From the NCBI GenBank assembly GCA_047624005.1, contig JBLHPE010000007.1:1-64000 (forward strand): 64,000 nucleotides of DNA, written 5' to 3'. Below, one piece after another: positions 41,438 to 50,264 of this stretch. Position numbers and translations under genes: made by a program. How positions within the stretch are numbered: position 1 is the first letter of the stretch; each line of letters opens with the position of its first letter. Below the pieces are notes generated by a model. It was given only the letters and a program-made list of their open reading frames with translations, was not told where the DNA came from and made no database searches. Origin of the DNA: Ascidiaceihabitans sp047624005. GTDB taxonomy: Bacteria; Pseudomonadota; Alphaproteobacteria; Rhodobacterales; Rhodobacteraceae.

Positions 41438-42121
41438 TCAATCGCGTTGAACCAGCCTACGTATCCGCGCAAGGCCACCCGGCATCACGACAACGGACAG
41501 TCCGAAGCCACAGAAAAACCCTGCGAGTTCAGCGATCCAGTCCTGCCCTGTGACAAAGAAGATACCGAATACCAATTGAATGCCCATCAAGAACCCGATC
41601 AGCCGGAACGCAGAAAGCTGCTGCGTGCCCTGCCCCGCCAACCTTTGCCACAACAGGAATGTGTAGGCACCAATCAATCCATAGACGCTTGGATATGCAC
41701 CGATCAACCACGCCTGATCTGTGATCAATCCAAAGATCACGATCCCGAATACACCACTGAAAACAAACAATATTACAACGGCTAATTGCCCCATGACCTC
41801 GCCCACCAACTTACCCATCGCTAGCAAAATCACACACGAGAATATCGCTGAGGTAAAGCTGCCATGCAGGAACATGTAGCTGAACGTGCGGATGAAATAC
41901 TCAAACGGCATTTGCCCGTTGTTGATCATCCAATCGAATGCGACGCCTGAAAAACCGTAATCGCTGATCGCTGTCAGCCGCCAGCCGACAGCCCGCGCAC
42001 CGCCCAATAAGCCCTGTTCACCCATGGTAAACGCCAACTCAATCCCCATAAGAACAAGACAAATCGCCCAAACCACTGGTGGCATTGGGTTGAAAGGTGG
42101 GGCGTTAGGATCTTGGTACAT
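41438..42121 (-). CDS. Rhomboid-like membrane protein lacking the catalytic histidine
   Basis: 227 residues with six predicted helices. The nucleophile region is GAYPSVYGLIGAYTF with Ser 145, and the TM2-like FLHGSFTSAIFSCVILL is conserved. In the last helix the usual H-x-G-G is replaced by WIAELAGFFCGF, with Glu 198 where the catalytic His should be. The protease dyad is therefore incomplete and the protein is probably a pseudoprotease or chaperone-like member. ATG 42121 begins MYQDPN. It is divergent from trpS. Confidence 0.8.
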   Translation of the reverse strand: MYQDPNAPPFNPMPPVVWAICLVLMGIELAFTMGEQGLLGGARAVGWRLTAISDYGFSGVAFDWMINNGQMPFEYFIRTFSYMFLHGSFTSAIFSCVILLAMGKLVGEVMGQLAVVILFVFSGVFGIVIFGLITDQAWLIGAYPSVYGLIGAYTFLLWQRLAGQGTQQLSAFRLIGFLMGIQLVFGIFFVTGQDWIAELAGFFCGFGLSVVVMPGGLARIRRLVQRD

Positions 42122-42224
42122 GCGTCGGCTCTCCGGTCTAGTCAAATCAGAGCGCCTGTTGACGTCTCTTGGCCCCGTGGGTAAGCCAGAAACGCAGATT
42201 TGCCCAGCGCCTAAGGACACTAAG

Positions 42225-43250
42225 ATGACTGAAACCACATTCACACCCCGCGTCTTTTCCGGCATCCAGCCATCCGGCGGCTTGCACCTTGGCAACTACC
42301 TTGGTGCCATCAAACGCTTTGTCACGATGCAAGATGAAGTTGCGGAGTCAGTCTATTGCATGGTTGATCTTCATGCGATCACCGTCTGGCAGGACCCAAA
42401 AGCCTTGCAACATAGCACGCGCGAGTTGGCCGCTGGCTTTATCGCGTCTGGGATCAGCCCTGAGAAATCCATCCTGATCAACCAAAGCCAAGTGCCCGAG
42501 CATGCCCAACTGGGCTGGATCTTCAACTGTGTCGCCCGCATGGGCTGGATGCAACGCATGACCCAATTCAAGGACAAGGCAGGCAAGAACTCTCAAGCGG
42601 CCTCACTGGGCTTGTTTGCCTACCCTGCGCTGATGGCAGCCGATATCCTAGTGTACCACGCAACACACGTGCCTGTGGGTGAAGATCAGAAGCAGCATCT
42701 GGAACTGACGCGCGACATCGCTGCGAAGTTTAACCATGACTACGGTGTCGATTTCTTCCCGATGACAGAACCTGTAATTGAAGGCGCAGCGACCCGCGTT
42801 ATGTCCTTGCGTGATGGGACCAAGAAGATGTCGAAGTCTGATCCGTCAGATGCCAGCCGCATCAACATGACTGATGACGCAGACTCGATTGCCAAAAAGA
42901 TCCGCAAAGCTAAATCGGATGCAGATGCGTTACCGTCCGAAGCAAAAGGCTTGGAGGATCGTCCAGATGCCCGCAACTTGATCAATATCTATGCTGCCCT
43001 TGCGGATATGACTGTCGATCAGGTTCTAGCTGATGTTGGCGGCAAACAATTCGGTGAATTCAAGCCGATGTTAAGCGATCTGGCTGTGGCTAAACTGTCG
43101 CCTATTTCCACTGAAATGGCCCGTCTGATGAGTGACCCTGCAGAGATTGATCGTGTCTTGGCGAAAGGTGCGTTGCAGGCCCGAGAGATCACTGCGCCGA
43201 TCTTGCAGAAAACCTACGACATTGTTGGCATGGTGCGCCCAGCCATTTGA
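42225..43250 (+). CDS. trpS: Tryptophanyl-tRNA synthetase
   Basis: 341 residues of class I. It charges tRNA-Trp. The HIGH-equivalent PSGGLHLGNYLGAIKRF and KMSKS in DGTKKMSKSDPSDASRI are present, as are GEDQKQHLELTRDIA and MADILVYHATHVPVGED. ATG 42225 has AAGGAC upstream and matches family starts; upstream in-frame codons are ignored. No attenuator or T-box is visible upstream. Confidence 0.97.
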   Translation: MTETTFTPRVFSGIQPSGGLHLGNYLGAIKRFVTMQDEVAESVYCMVDLHAITVWQDPKALQHSTRELAAGFIASGISPEKSILINQSQVPEHAQLGWIFNCVARMGWMQRMTQFKDKAGKNSQAASLGLFAYPALMAADILVYHATHVPVGEDQKQHLELTRDIAAKFNHDYGVDFFPMTEPVIEGAATRVMSLRDGTKKMSKSDPSDASRINMTDDADSIAKKIRKAKSDADALPSEAKGLEDRPDARNLINIYAALADMTVDQVLADVGGKQFGEFKPMLSDLAVAKLSPISTEMARLMSDPAEIDRVLAKGALQAREITAPILQKTYDIVGMVRPAI

Positions 43251-43257
43251 CCCAGTA

Positions 43258-43277
43258 GTCCAGCCTTGATGCTGGAC
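43258..43277 (+). terminator. Hairpin after trpS
   Basis: GTCCAGC (43258-43264) and GCTGGAC (43271-43277) form a perfect 7-bp stem with a 6-base loop just after the trpS stop. No T-run follows, so it may protect the 3' end rather than terminate. Confidence 0.45.
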
Positions 43278-43293
43278 AATCTGTCGCCTCTAG

Positions 43294-43327
43294 GTCACCC
43301 TTTTGTCTGAATTGGACGGAGGGTGAC
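43294..43327 (+). promoter_or_regulatory. Hairpin covering the ribosome site of the HDAC-like gene
   Basis: GTCACCC (43294-43300) is perfectly complementary to GGGTGAC (43321-43327), which ends at the base before the ATG at 43328. The ribosome site GGAGG (43318-43322) lies in the loop and 3' arm. The hairpin would partly mask the start. It may be chance or a translational control element. Confidence 0.4.
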
Positions 43328-44434
43328 ATGACAACTGGCTTCTTTTGGGACGAACGCACCTTTTGGCACGCTGGTGGCAATTATGCGTTTACTTTACCGT
43401 TGGGTGGATTGGTTCAACCCTTGGCCGCTGGCGGCTTGCCCGAAAGCCCAGAAACCAAACGTCGTCTTAAAAATCTGATGGATGTGACTGGTTTAACACG
43501 CGAATTGGACGTGCGTTCCGCGCCTGAAGCAACCCAGCAGGAACTGTTGCGCGTTCATCCAGAAAGTTATTTGAATACCTTTAAAGGACTGTCAGACAAC
43601 GGCGGTGGTGAGCTTGGCGCGAATGCCCCGTTCGCCAAAGGTGGTTACGAAATTGCGGCCCTTTCAGCGGGGCTTTGCAGCGCAGCAGTTAATGCCGTTC
43701 TGACTGGCCAATTGGACAACGCCTATTCCCTTTCCCGCCCGCCAGGTCACCACTGCTTGCCCGACGATCCCAACGGGTTTTGCCTGATGGCGAACATCGC
43801 CATCGCCATCGAAACTGCCAAAGCTAAAGGCTTAGCTGGCCGCGTCGCCGTGCTGGATTGGGATGTGCACCATGGGAACGGTACCGAAGCCATCTTTTAC
43901 GATCGCGACGATGTCCTAACCATTAGCTTCCACCAAGAAGGAAATTATCCCCTGAATACTGGCGATGTGGCTGATCGTGGTCGAAGCGCAGGCCTTGGAC
44001 ATAACATCAATTTACCATTGCCCGCAGGCGCAGGCCACACCGCATATCTGCATGCGATTGACCGCGTGGCGAAACCGGCCATCGAGGCGTTCAACCCTGA
44101 TATCATTATCATTGCTTGTGGGTTTGATGCAGCCGTTATTGACCCGTTATCTAGTATGCTGGCAACTGCAGACACCTTCCGCCAGATGACGGCAAAGATC
44201 AAAGCGCTCGCTGCAGAAATTTGCGACGGCAAATTGGTGTTGGTTCACGAGGGCGGATATTCAGAAGTCTATGTACCGTTCTGTGGTCATGCTACAATAG
44301 AAGCATTGTCAGGCAGCTTAACGGTCGCACCTGATCCCTTCGCAAAAGCCTTTAAGGCTCGCCAGCCAAATCCCCGCTTTGATGCATTCCTGATTTCAGA
44401 AATTGATCGAATGGCCGAGATGCTAGATCTTTGA
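43328..44434 (+). CDS. Histone deacetylase-family (acetylpolyamine amidohydrolase-like) protein
   Basis: 368 residues of the arginase-deacetylase fold. Zinc-site and catalytic motifs are intact: SRPPGHHCLPDDPNGFCLMA, VLDWDVHHGNGTEAIFYDRD, SFHQEGNYPLNTG, and the D-x-x-x-D region FDAAVIDPLSSM. Bacterial members deacetylate polyamines or small acetyl compounds. The agmatinase in this window makes putrescine, but it lies 7 kb away. ATG 43328 follows GGAGG. Confidence 0.9.
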   Translation: MTTGFFWDERTFWHAGGNYAFTLPLGGLVQPLAAGGLPESPETKRRLKNLMDVTGLTRELDVRSAPEATQQELLRVHPESYLNTFKGLSDNGGGELGANAPFAKGGYEIAALSAGLCSAAVNAVLTGQLDNAYSLSRPPGHHCLPDDPNGFCLMANIAIAIETAKAKGLAGRVAVLDWDVHHGNGTEAIFYDRDDVLTISFHQEGNYPLNTGDVADRGRSAGLGHNINLPLPAGAGHTAYLHAIDRVAKPAIEAFNPDIIIIACGFDAAVIDPLSSMLATADTFRQMTAKIKALAAEICDGKLVLVHEGGYSEVYVPFCGHATIEALSGSLTVAPDPFAKAFKARQPNPRFDAFLISEIDRMAEMLDL

Positions 44435-44500
44435 TCTTTCCACCCTTGAAAGCGGTCCTGCGCGGCCAAACATGCTACTTAAGTTAACAACAGGTCCAAT

Positions 44501-45079
44501 ATGCCAACTCCAAATCCTCAAGCACTTTCGTTTCTTCAAACCCGCCGATCTCGCCCCGCAAAGACTCTGTCGATGCCAGTTCCTGATCACACTGAATTGG
44601 CCCAATTATTGACGGCAGCAGCCCGCACTCCAGATCATGGCAAGCTTGAACCTTGGCGATTTATTGTGATCGAAAAAGCTGCAATGCCCCGAATGGCGGC
44701 AATAGCCCAGACGCGCGGTATAACCTTGGAGTTGGATGAAGAGCAGATCAAAAAGGGTCGCGGTCAATTTGATCAAGGTCATTTGGCTGTGGCCGTTATT
44801 GAGGTTCAAAAATCTTCGCCAAAAATCCCTGCGTTGGAACAAACCTATTCCGTAGGTGCAGTGTGTTTGGCCCTGCTAAATGCAGCCCTTGCTGCAGGTT
44901 GGGGTGCCAATTGGTTGAGTGGTTGGCCAAGTCATGATCGTGGCTTCATGACCGACGCGTTGGGCTTGTCCGACAATGAACGCATTGCAGGCTTTATCCA
45001 TATCGCCACAGAGACCACTGCACCACCCGATCGCCCACGCCCCGCTATTGAGGCCATAACCACGTGGATTTCCGAATGA
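44501..45079 (+). CDS. Nitroreductase family protein
   Basis: 192 residues. The FMN-binding opening LQTRRSRPAKTLSMPVP, TPDHGKLEPWRFIVIEK, and AGWGANWLSGWPSHD with GFIHIATET fit the YdjA-like branch of the family. These flavoenzymes reduce quinones or nitro-compounds with NAD(P)H. The physiological substrate is unknown. It overlaps the EI24 gene by ATGA. Confidence 0.88.
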   Translation: MPTPNPQALSFLQTRRSRPAKTLSMPVPDHTELAQLLTAAARTPDHGKLEPWRFIVIEKAAMPRMAAIAQTRGITLELDEEQIKKGRGQFDQGHLAVAVIEVQKSSPKIPALEQTYSVGAVCLALLNAALAAGWGANWLSGWPSHDRGFMTDALGLSDNERIAGFIHIATETTAPPDRPRPAIEAITTWISE

Positions 45080-45789
45080 TACTTTCCAGCTTCTTCGCCG
45101 CCCTTGGTCAAATGGGAGACCCACGGTTCCGCCGTGTCTTGGTATTAGGTATTATACTGACGATCGCCCTTTTGGTTAGCATAACAACTGCATTCGTCTG
45201 GCTCATAAACTTCATCGCGGGTGGATCAGCCTTCGTCGACATCTTGGGTGAAGTACGCTGGTTAAAGGACTTGGTCAGTTGGGGATCATTCTTTTTGATC
45301 TCGTTCTTATCAATATTCTTAATGGTACCAGTCGCGTCAGCCATCACATCAATGTTTTTGGACGAGGTCGCACAGGCCGTTGAAGACAAACATTACCCTG
45401 ATCTACCGAAAGTGAAACCAGTCCCTTTTGGAGATGCACTTAGAGACACGATTAACTTTCTAGGCGTCTTAATTGGGGCCAATATTCTTGCGCTGATCCT
45501 TTACGCGATCTTTTCTTTTGCCGCCCCGTTTATCTTTTGGGCGCTAAACGGATTCTTGTTGGGCCGTGAATATTTCACACTGGCCGCCATGCGTCGCGTC
45601 GGCAGGGACCAAGCTAAAGTACTGCGCAAACAGCACATCGGAACAATCTGGTTGGCCGGTATTTTGATGGCCATGCCTTTGTCGATCCCACTGCTGAATC
45701 TGTTCATCCCAATTTTAGGCGCTGCAACCTTTACTCATCTTTACCATCGTATCTCTGCGTATCGAGCTGAAAGAACTCCATCTCGCTAA
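45076..45789 (+). CDS. EI24/CysZ-family membrane protein
   Basis: 237 residues with about four to five hydrophobic helices, including VLVLGIILTIALLVSITTAF, FFLISFLSIFLMVPVASAI and IWLAGILMAMPLSIPLLNLF. The FLDEVAQAVEDKHYPDLP loop and GREYFTLAAMRRVG are typical of EI24 domains. CysZ relatives import sulfate, but many alphaproteobacterial members are unassigned. ATG 45076 overlaps the nitroreductase stop. Its last 59 bp overlap the convergent DUF1467 gene. Confidence 0.85.
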   Translation: MILSSFFAALGQMGDPRFRRVLVLGIILTIALLVSITTAFVWLINFIAGGSAFVDILGEVRWLKDLVSWGSFFLISFLSIFLMVPVASAITSMFLDEVAQAVEDKHYPDLPKVKPVPFGDALRDTINFLGVLIGANILALILYAIFSFAAPFIFWALNGFLLGREYFTLAAMRRVGRDQAKVLRKQHIGTIWLAGILMAMPLSIPLLNLFIPILGAATFTHLYHRISAYRAERTPSR

Positions 45790-46021
45790 TTTTGACCCGC
45801 TCGGACAATATGATTGCAGATATTATCGCCCAGACAACCAACGAGATTGCTGTGGTGATAATCGCTTTTTTTGGAAGGTTGTGAACTTCGGGCGATCCCG
45901 CATGGGTTCCGGGTTCGACGTGCCCCATGTCCCCTTGAGTTTTCACCTTAAAGGGCAGGACAATCAGAAACGTCATCCACCAGATGACAGCCAATAAAAC
46001 TAATGCGGAAGTAATACCCAT
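45731..46021 (-). CDS. DUF1467 family membrane protein
   Basis: 96 residues. Two membrane helices, SALVLLAVIWWMTFLIVLP (about 4-23) and AIITTAISLVVWAIISAIIL (about 53-73), flank a loop containing LPFKVKTQGDMGHVEPGTHA. This is the DUF1467 pattern. Function is unknown. It begins 3 bp after mce, an arrangement seen repeatedly in this bacterial group. Its tail overlaps the EI24 gene on the opposite strand by 59 bp. Confidence 0.92.
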   Translation of the reverse strand: MGITSALVLLAVIWWMTFLIVLPFKVKTQGDMGHVEPGTHAGSPEVHNLPKKAIITTAISLVVWAIISAIILSERVKISEMEFFQLDTQRYDGKDE

Positions 46022-46024
46022 ATC

Positions 46025-46429
46025 TTACACCTGCTCAAGTTCGACAAGACAGCCATTGAAATCCTTAGGATGCAGGAACAGAACGGGTTTGCCGTGGGCA
46101 CCGATCTTTGGCTCCCCATTACCTAAAACGCGCGCACCTGTTGTCAACAAATGATCCCGCGCAACAATGATGTCATCCACTTCGTAACAGACGTGATGCA
46201 TCCCGCCCGATGGGTTCTTTTCCAAAAAGCTGGTGATCGGGCTGTTGTCACCCAACGGGTAAAGCAGTTCGATCTTGGTGTTTGGCAACTCGATAAATAT
46301 TACTGTCACGCCGTGATCGGGCTCGTGCTGCGGTTCGCCAACTTTTGCACCCAGCGCATTGCGGTATTGATCCGCTGCGGCTTCAAGATCAGGGACAGCA
46401 ATTGCGAGATGGTTCAAACGGCCGATCAT
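46025..46429 (-). CDS. mce: Methylmalonyl-CoA epimerase
   Basis: 134 residues of the VOC fold. It interconverts (2R)- and (2S)-methylmalonyl-CoA in propionyl-CoA assimilation. The start MIGRLNHLAIAVPDLEAAAD, ELPNTKIELLYPLGDNSPIT, GGMHHVCYEVDDI and the end GCLVELEQV are diagnostic, supplying the His/Glu metal ligands. ATG 46429 has GGAG upstream. The DUF1467 gene follows at once. Confidence 0.95.
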   Translation of the reverse strand: MIGRLNHLAIAVPDLEAAADQYRNALGAKVGEPQHEPDHGVTVIFIELPNTKIELLYPLGDNSPITSFLEKNPSGGMHHVCYEVDDIIVARDHLLTTGARVLGNGEPKIGAHGKPVLFLHPKDFNGCLVELEQV

Positions 46430-46552
46430 GGTTTTTCTCCAGCGTAAATCATTTTGCGGCTTTATGCGGTCCATACCGAACAAGAGCAAGTGACGCACCG
46501 CCGCACCCTCCATTAGACAACCTTCCCAAACAACGTTGCGAACCAAGGTTTG

Positions 46553-46567
46553 TTAACGCGCTGTTAG
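46553..46567 (+). promoter_or_regulatory. CtrA-like site upstream of the response regulator gene
   Basis: TTAA-N7-TTAG (46553-46567) is one base from the alphaproteobacterial CtrA consensus TTAA-N7-TTAA. It lies 50 bp before the response regulator start. One near-match is weak evidence. Confidence 0.3.
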
Positions 46568-46617
46568 GCAAGGTTGCGTAGTTTCCTAAATCGTAGATGA
46601 CCGAATGAGGCTTGATT

Positions 46618-47337
46618 ATGGATACCAAAGATCCCTTCACACCAAACTTACCTGCACCAACAGCAAATCGTCCTTTGCTTGGGCTGACCGTCCTTGTGAT
46701 TGAGGACAGCCGCTTTGCCTGCGAAGCGATGCGGTTGCTGTGCCTTCGTAGCGGCGCACGCATTCGACGGGCTGACAGCCTGCGATCCGCACGTCGACAT
46801 TTGCAAGTATATCGCCCATCCGTTGCCATCATCGATTTAGGTCTGCCCGATGGGAATGGTGTAGACTTAATCCAAGACCTTGTGTCGAACGCACCGCGTC
46901 CGCAGGTGATATTGGGCACCTCAGGCGATCCCTATTCACAAGATGCAGCTCTAAAGGCTGGTGCCGACGGATTTTTAGCCAAACCGGTCACGTCCCTTGC
47001 TATATTTCAGGAAACGATTTTGGCCAGTTTACCTAGCGACCGCCAACCAAACGGACCACGCGCCTTATCTGACGAGATTATTTATCCCGATATAATTGCC
47101 TATCAAGATGATATGGCGCATGTCGCAGATGTCCTTGAGGAAAATAGCGATGGCCGCACCTTGGATTATGTCGCCCAGTTCTTGGGTGGTGTCGCCCGAA
47201 GCGCAAAAGATCATGGGCTGCTTAAAGCCACGGAAGCTTTAGCAGCCAAACGCGACGCAGGTGAAGCCACATCATCAGAAACAGCGCGTATTGTTGGACT
47301 TATTCAAGACAGGCTTAACGATAGGATTGCGATCTAA
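46618..47337 (+). CDS. Response regulator with an uncharacterised helical C-terminus
   Basis: 239 residues. The receiver domain (about 20-140) has LTVLVIEDSRFACEAMRLL, the phospho-acceptor Asp in AIIDLGLPDGNG, the switch Thr/Ser in LGTSGDP, and Lys in GFLAKPVT. The C-terminal ~95 residues are helical (MAHVADVLEENSDGRTLDYV) with no DNA-binding or enzyme motif I recognise. It may act through protein contact. No kinase gene is adjacent. ATG 46618 follows GAGG. Confidence 0.85.
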   Translation: MDTKDPFTPNLPAPTANRPLLGLTVLVIEDSRFACEAMRLLCLRSGARIRRADSLRSARRHLQVYRPSVAIIDLGLPDGNGVDLIQDLVSNAPRPQVILGTSGDPYSQDAALKAGADGFLAKPVTSLAIFQETILASLPSDRQPNGPRALSDEIIYPDIIAYQDDMAHVADVLEENSDGRTLDYVAQFLGGVARSAKDHGLLKATEALAAKRDAGEATSSETARIVGLIQDRLNDRIAI

Positions 47338-47344
47338 TCCTATC
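47320..47344. terminator. Perfect hairpin between convergent response regulator and GNAT genes
   Basis: GATAGGATT (47320-47328) and AATCCTATC (47336-47344) form a perfect 9-bp stem with a 7-base loop, covering the stop codon of the response regulator and abutting the GNAT stop. No T-run on either side, so it may be a 3'-end stabiliser or weak bidirectional terminator. Confidence 0.5.
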
Positions 47345-48070
47345 TTAAAAAGTCGGATCAGCGCTTTGGCGGACCAATCCGGTTAGATCGCTTAGGCGTT
47401 CGTTTTGCTGACCTGCTGCATCAAAATTTGACGCATTAAGCCAAGCTTTGAAGGCTTCCTTTAATGCAGGCCACTCACTGTCTATTGCAGCGAACCACGC
47501 GGTGTCGCGATTGCGGCCTTTGACGATTGCAGCCTGCCGGAAGACACCTTCAAAGCTAAAGCCTAAACGTTGCCCAGCGCGACGTGATGGTTTATTCAGC
47601 GCGTTGCATTTCCACTCGTATCGCCGATAGCCCGCTTCAAATGCCCACTGCATCATCAAGAACATTGCCTCGGTGGCCGCAGGTGTGCGCTGTAAAGCCG
47701 GACTATAGTTGATATTTCCAACCTCGATTGAGCCGGCCTCTGGCGCAATGCGCAAGTAGCTTGCCACACCTTCAAAAGCCCCCGATTGGAGATTCTTAAT
47801 CACATAGAATACTGTATCGGTCATTGCCTCAGCTTCTCTGACCCAACGATGGTATTGGGAGGATGATGAGAACGGTCCGCAAGGCAGGTAGTGCCAAACC
47901 TGATCATGCCCCTCGAAAACGCGAAACAAAAGAGCTGCATGTTTTTCGGCGCTTAATCGTTCAAGTTGGCAATATTTTCCCGTCAGCACATCCCAATTTG
48001 GGTGTGGCGGAGTTGTCCAGCGTTCAACAACAATGCCGAGAGGGGCCGGTGAATTTTCAGAACTTTTCAT
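47345..48070 (-). CDS. GNAT-family N-acetyltransferase
   Basis: 241 residues from ATG 48070; a TTG at 48106 with AAAAGGAA upstream is a real alternative. The RimJ/RimL-like branch is indicated by GKYCQLERLSAEKHAALLFR, FEGVASYLRIAPEAGSIEVG, ATEAMFLMMQWAFEAGYRRY and the acetyl-CoA region NKPSRRAGQRLGFSFEGVFR. It probably acetylates a protein N-terminus or small amine; the substrate is unknown. Confidence 0.87.
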   Translation of the reverse strand: MKSSENSPAPLGIVVERWTTPPHPNWDVLTGKYCQLERLSAEKHAALLFRVFEGHDQVWHYLPCGPFSSSSQYHRWVREAEAMTDTVFYVIKNLQSGAFEGVASYLRIAPEAGSIEVGNINYSPALQRTPAATEAMFLMMQWAFEAGYRRYEWKCNALNKPSRRAGQRLGFSFEGVFRQAAIVKGRNRDTAWFAAIDSEWPALKEAFKAWLNASNFDAAGQQNERLSDLTGLVRQSADPTF

Positions 48071-48222
48071 AGACCCGACACTAGGCTGTTTTCTGCCACT
48101 GTCCAATTCCTTTTGTCTAGCTGATGCGCTGCCTCAATTTGGGTTGAACATTGGCCAGCTCAAAAGAAAGTGCGGGCAGAAATTAACCTGCGCCACCCTA
48201 AATTATGAGGACTATCAGTGGT

Positions 48223-50073
48223 TTAGTCTTGCGGAATTACCCTTAGACCTAGTTCCATAAGTTGATCTGTCATCGGTTCTGACGGTGCTGACATCATCAA
48301 GTCTTCGGCCCGTTGGTTCATCGGGAACAGGATAACTTCGCGAATGTTATCAGCATCCGCCAACAACATCACGATACGGTCAATACCTGCCGCACACCCA
48401 CCGTGGGGTGGAGCGCCGTATTGAAAGGCATTGACCATGCCGCCAAAGCGCTTTTCGACTTCTTCTTTGCCATAACCAGCAATTTCGAAGGCCTTAAACA
48501 TAATCTCGGGTTGGTGGTTCCGGATCGCGCCAGACACCAATTCATAACCGTTACAGGCAAGGTCATACTGGTAACCCAAAACTTTCAGCGGATCACCTTG
48601 CAGCGCTTCCATCCCACCTTGCGGCATCGAAAATGGATTGTGTTCGAAATCGATTTTGCCAGTCACTTCGTCTTTTTCGTAGATTGGGAAATCAACGATC
48701 CATGCGAAAGCAAAGCGATCCATGTCCGTTAGGCCTAGCTCTTCGCCAATCACGTTACGAGCGCGGCCAGCAACAGATTCAAATGCTTTGGGCTTGCCAC
48801 CCAAGAAGAACGCAGCATCACCAAGTCCAAGACCCAATTGCTGACGGATCGCCTCCGTCCGCTCTGGTCCGATGTTTTTCGCCAGCGGTCCAGCAGCTTC
48901 CATGCCACCCGTCACTTCGCCAGATTTCAATTTAGCTTGGGCTTCTTTTACAGTAATACCCAATTCTTGCGCCACAGCGTCTGATGTTTTTTCACGCCAG
49001 AAGATGTAGCCCATTCCGGGCAACCCTTCTTGTTGTGCAAATTTATTCATCCGGTCACAGAACTTACGGCTGCCACCCTTTGGGGCTGGGATGGCGCGAA
49101 TTTGTGTACCGGCCTGCTCCAACAGGCTTGCAAAGATCGCAAAGCCGGAACCTGCAAAGTGTTCGGAAACCACCTGCATTTTGATCGGGTTGCGCAAGTC
49201 TGGTTTATCGGAACCGTACCAAAGCGCAGCATCCTTATACGAAATCTGTTCCCAATCGTGATCAACTTTACGGCCACCACCAAATTCTTCAAACACACCA
49301 GCAATAACCGGCTCAATTGTGTCGAACACGTCTTGCTGGGTGACAAAGCTCATCTCAAGGTCGAGCTGATAGAAGTCTGTCGGCGAGCGATCCGCCCGTG
49401 GGTCTTCATCGCGGAAACACGGTGCGATTTGGAAATACTTGTCGAAACCCGAAACCATCAACAGCTGTTTGAATTGCTGCGGCGCTTGTGGCAGCGCGTA
49501 GAATTTACCAGGGTGTAAACGCGAAGGCACCAAGAAATCACGCGCACCTTCAGGGGACGATGCAGTGATGATCGGCGTTTGGAATTCTTTGAATTTTTTA
49601 TCCCACATGCGCTGACGGATCGATGAAACAACATCAGAACGCAGGATCATATTTTTCTGCATCTTCTCGCGGCGCAGATCAAGGTAACGATACTTCAGGC
49701 GGGTTTCTTCAGGGTATTCCTGATCACCAAACACCATCAAAGGTAGTTCTGCAGAGGCACCCAAAACTTCCAGATCACGCACGAAGACTTCGATTTCACC
49801 CGTTGGGATTTTGCTGTTTATCAAATCAGCTGCGCGCGCCTTAACCGTACCATCAATCCGGATACACCATTCCGAGCGGACCTTTTCCAAATCGGAAAAC
49901 ACAGGGCTGTCCGGATCGCAAAGAACTTGTGTGATGCCGTAATGGTCACGCAAATCGATGAACAAAATGCCACCGTGATCGCGGACGCGGTGAACCCATC
50001 CAGAAAGGCGGATGTTCTCCCCCACATTGGCGGCGGTGAGATCTGCGCAGGAATGGCTACGATAAGCGTGCAT
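48223..50073 (-). CDS. aspS: Aspartyl-tRNA synthetase
   Basis: 616 residues of class IIb. It charges tRNA-Asp, possibly also tRNA-Asn. Visible: the OB-fold anticodon domain (GENIRLSGWVHRVRDHGGIL), catalytic motif 2 (CFRDEDPRADRSPTDFYQLD), the bacterial GAD insertion domain (about 300-420), and motif 3 (YGAPPHGGCAAGIDRIVMLL). ATG 50073 follows AGAGGGGA; the longer frame is rejected. It is single and divergent from the SDR gene. Confidence 0.97.
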   Translation of the reverse strand: MHAYRSHSCADLTAANVGENIRLSGWVHRVRDHGGILFIDLRDHYGITQVLCDPDSPVFSDLEKVRSEWCIRIDGTVKARAADLINSKIPTGEIEVFVRDLEVLGASAELPLMVFGDQEYPEETRLKYRYLDLRREKMQKNMILRSDVVSSIRQRMWDKKFKEFQTPIITASSPEGARDFLVPSRLHPGKFYALPQAPQQFKQLLMVSGFDKYFQIAPCFRDEDPRADRSPTDFYQLDLEMSFVTQQDVFDTIEPVIAGVFEEFGGGRKVDHDWEQISYKDAALWYGSDKPDLRNPIKMQVVSEHFAGSGFAIFASLLEQAGTQIRAIPAPKGGSRKFCDRMNKFAQQEGLPGMGYIFWREKTSDAVAQELGITVKEAQAKLKSGEVTGGMEAAGPLAKNIGPERTEAIRQQLGLGLGDAAFFLGGKPKAFESVAGRARNVIGEELGLTDMDRFAFAWIVDFPIYEKDEVTGKIDFEHNPFSMPQGGMEALQGDPLKVLGYQYDLACNGYELVSGAIRNHQPEIMFKAFEIAGYGKEEVEKRFGGMVNAFQYGAPPHGGCAAGIDRIVMLLADADNIREVILFPMNQRAEDLMMSAPSEPMTDQLMELGLRVIPQD

Positions 50074-50264
50074 GGTATGGTCCCCTCTGTGGGCGAAAAA
50101 CTTTGGGCAGGTACACCGCTCAACGCATAAGAAGTCAAGATGCAGGGGCCAGCGATCCGCCAAAATAGGCGCGAAAATCGGGGAATTATGACCTTAGGTC
50201 GTTATTCCTTTCTCGTGTGCATTGCGTAGCATGGCGAAAAGCACAGCATTGATAGGGTGATCAA

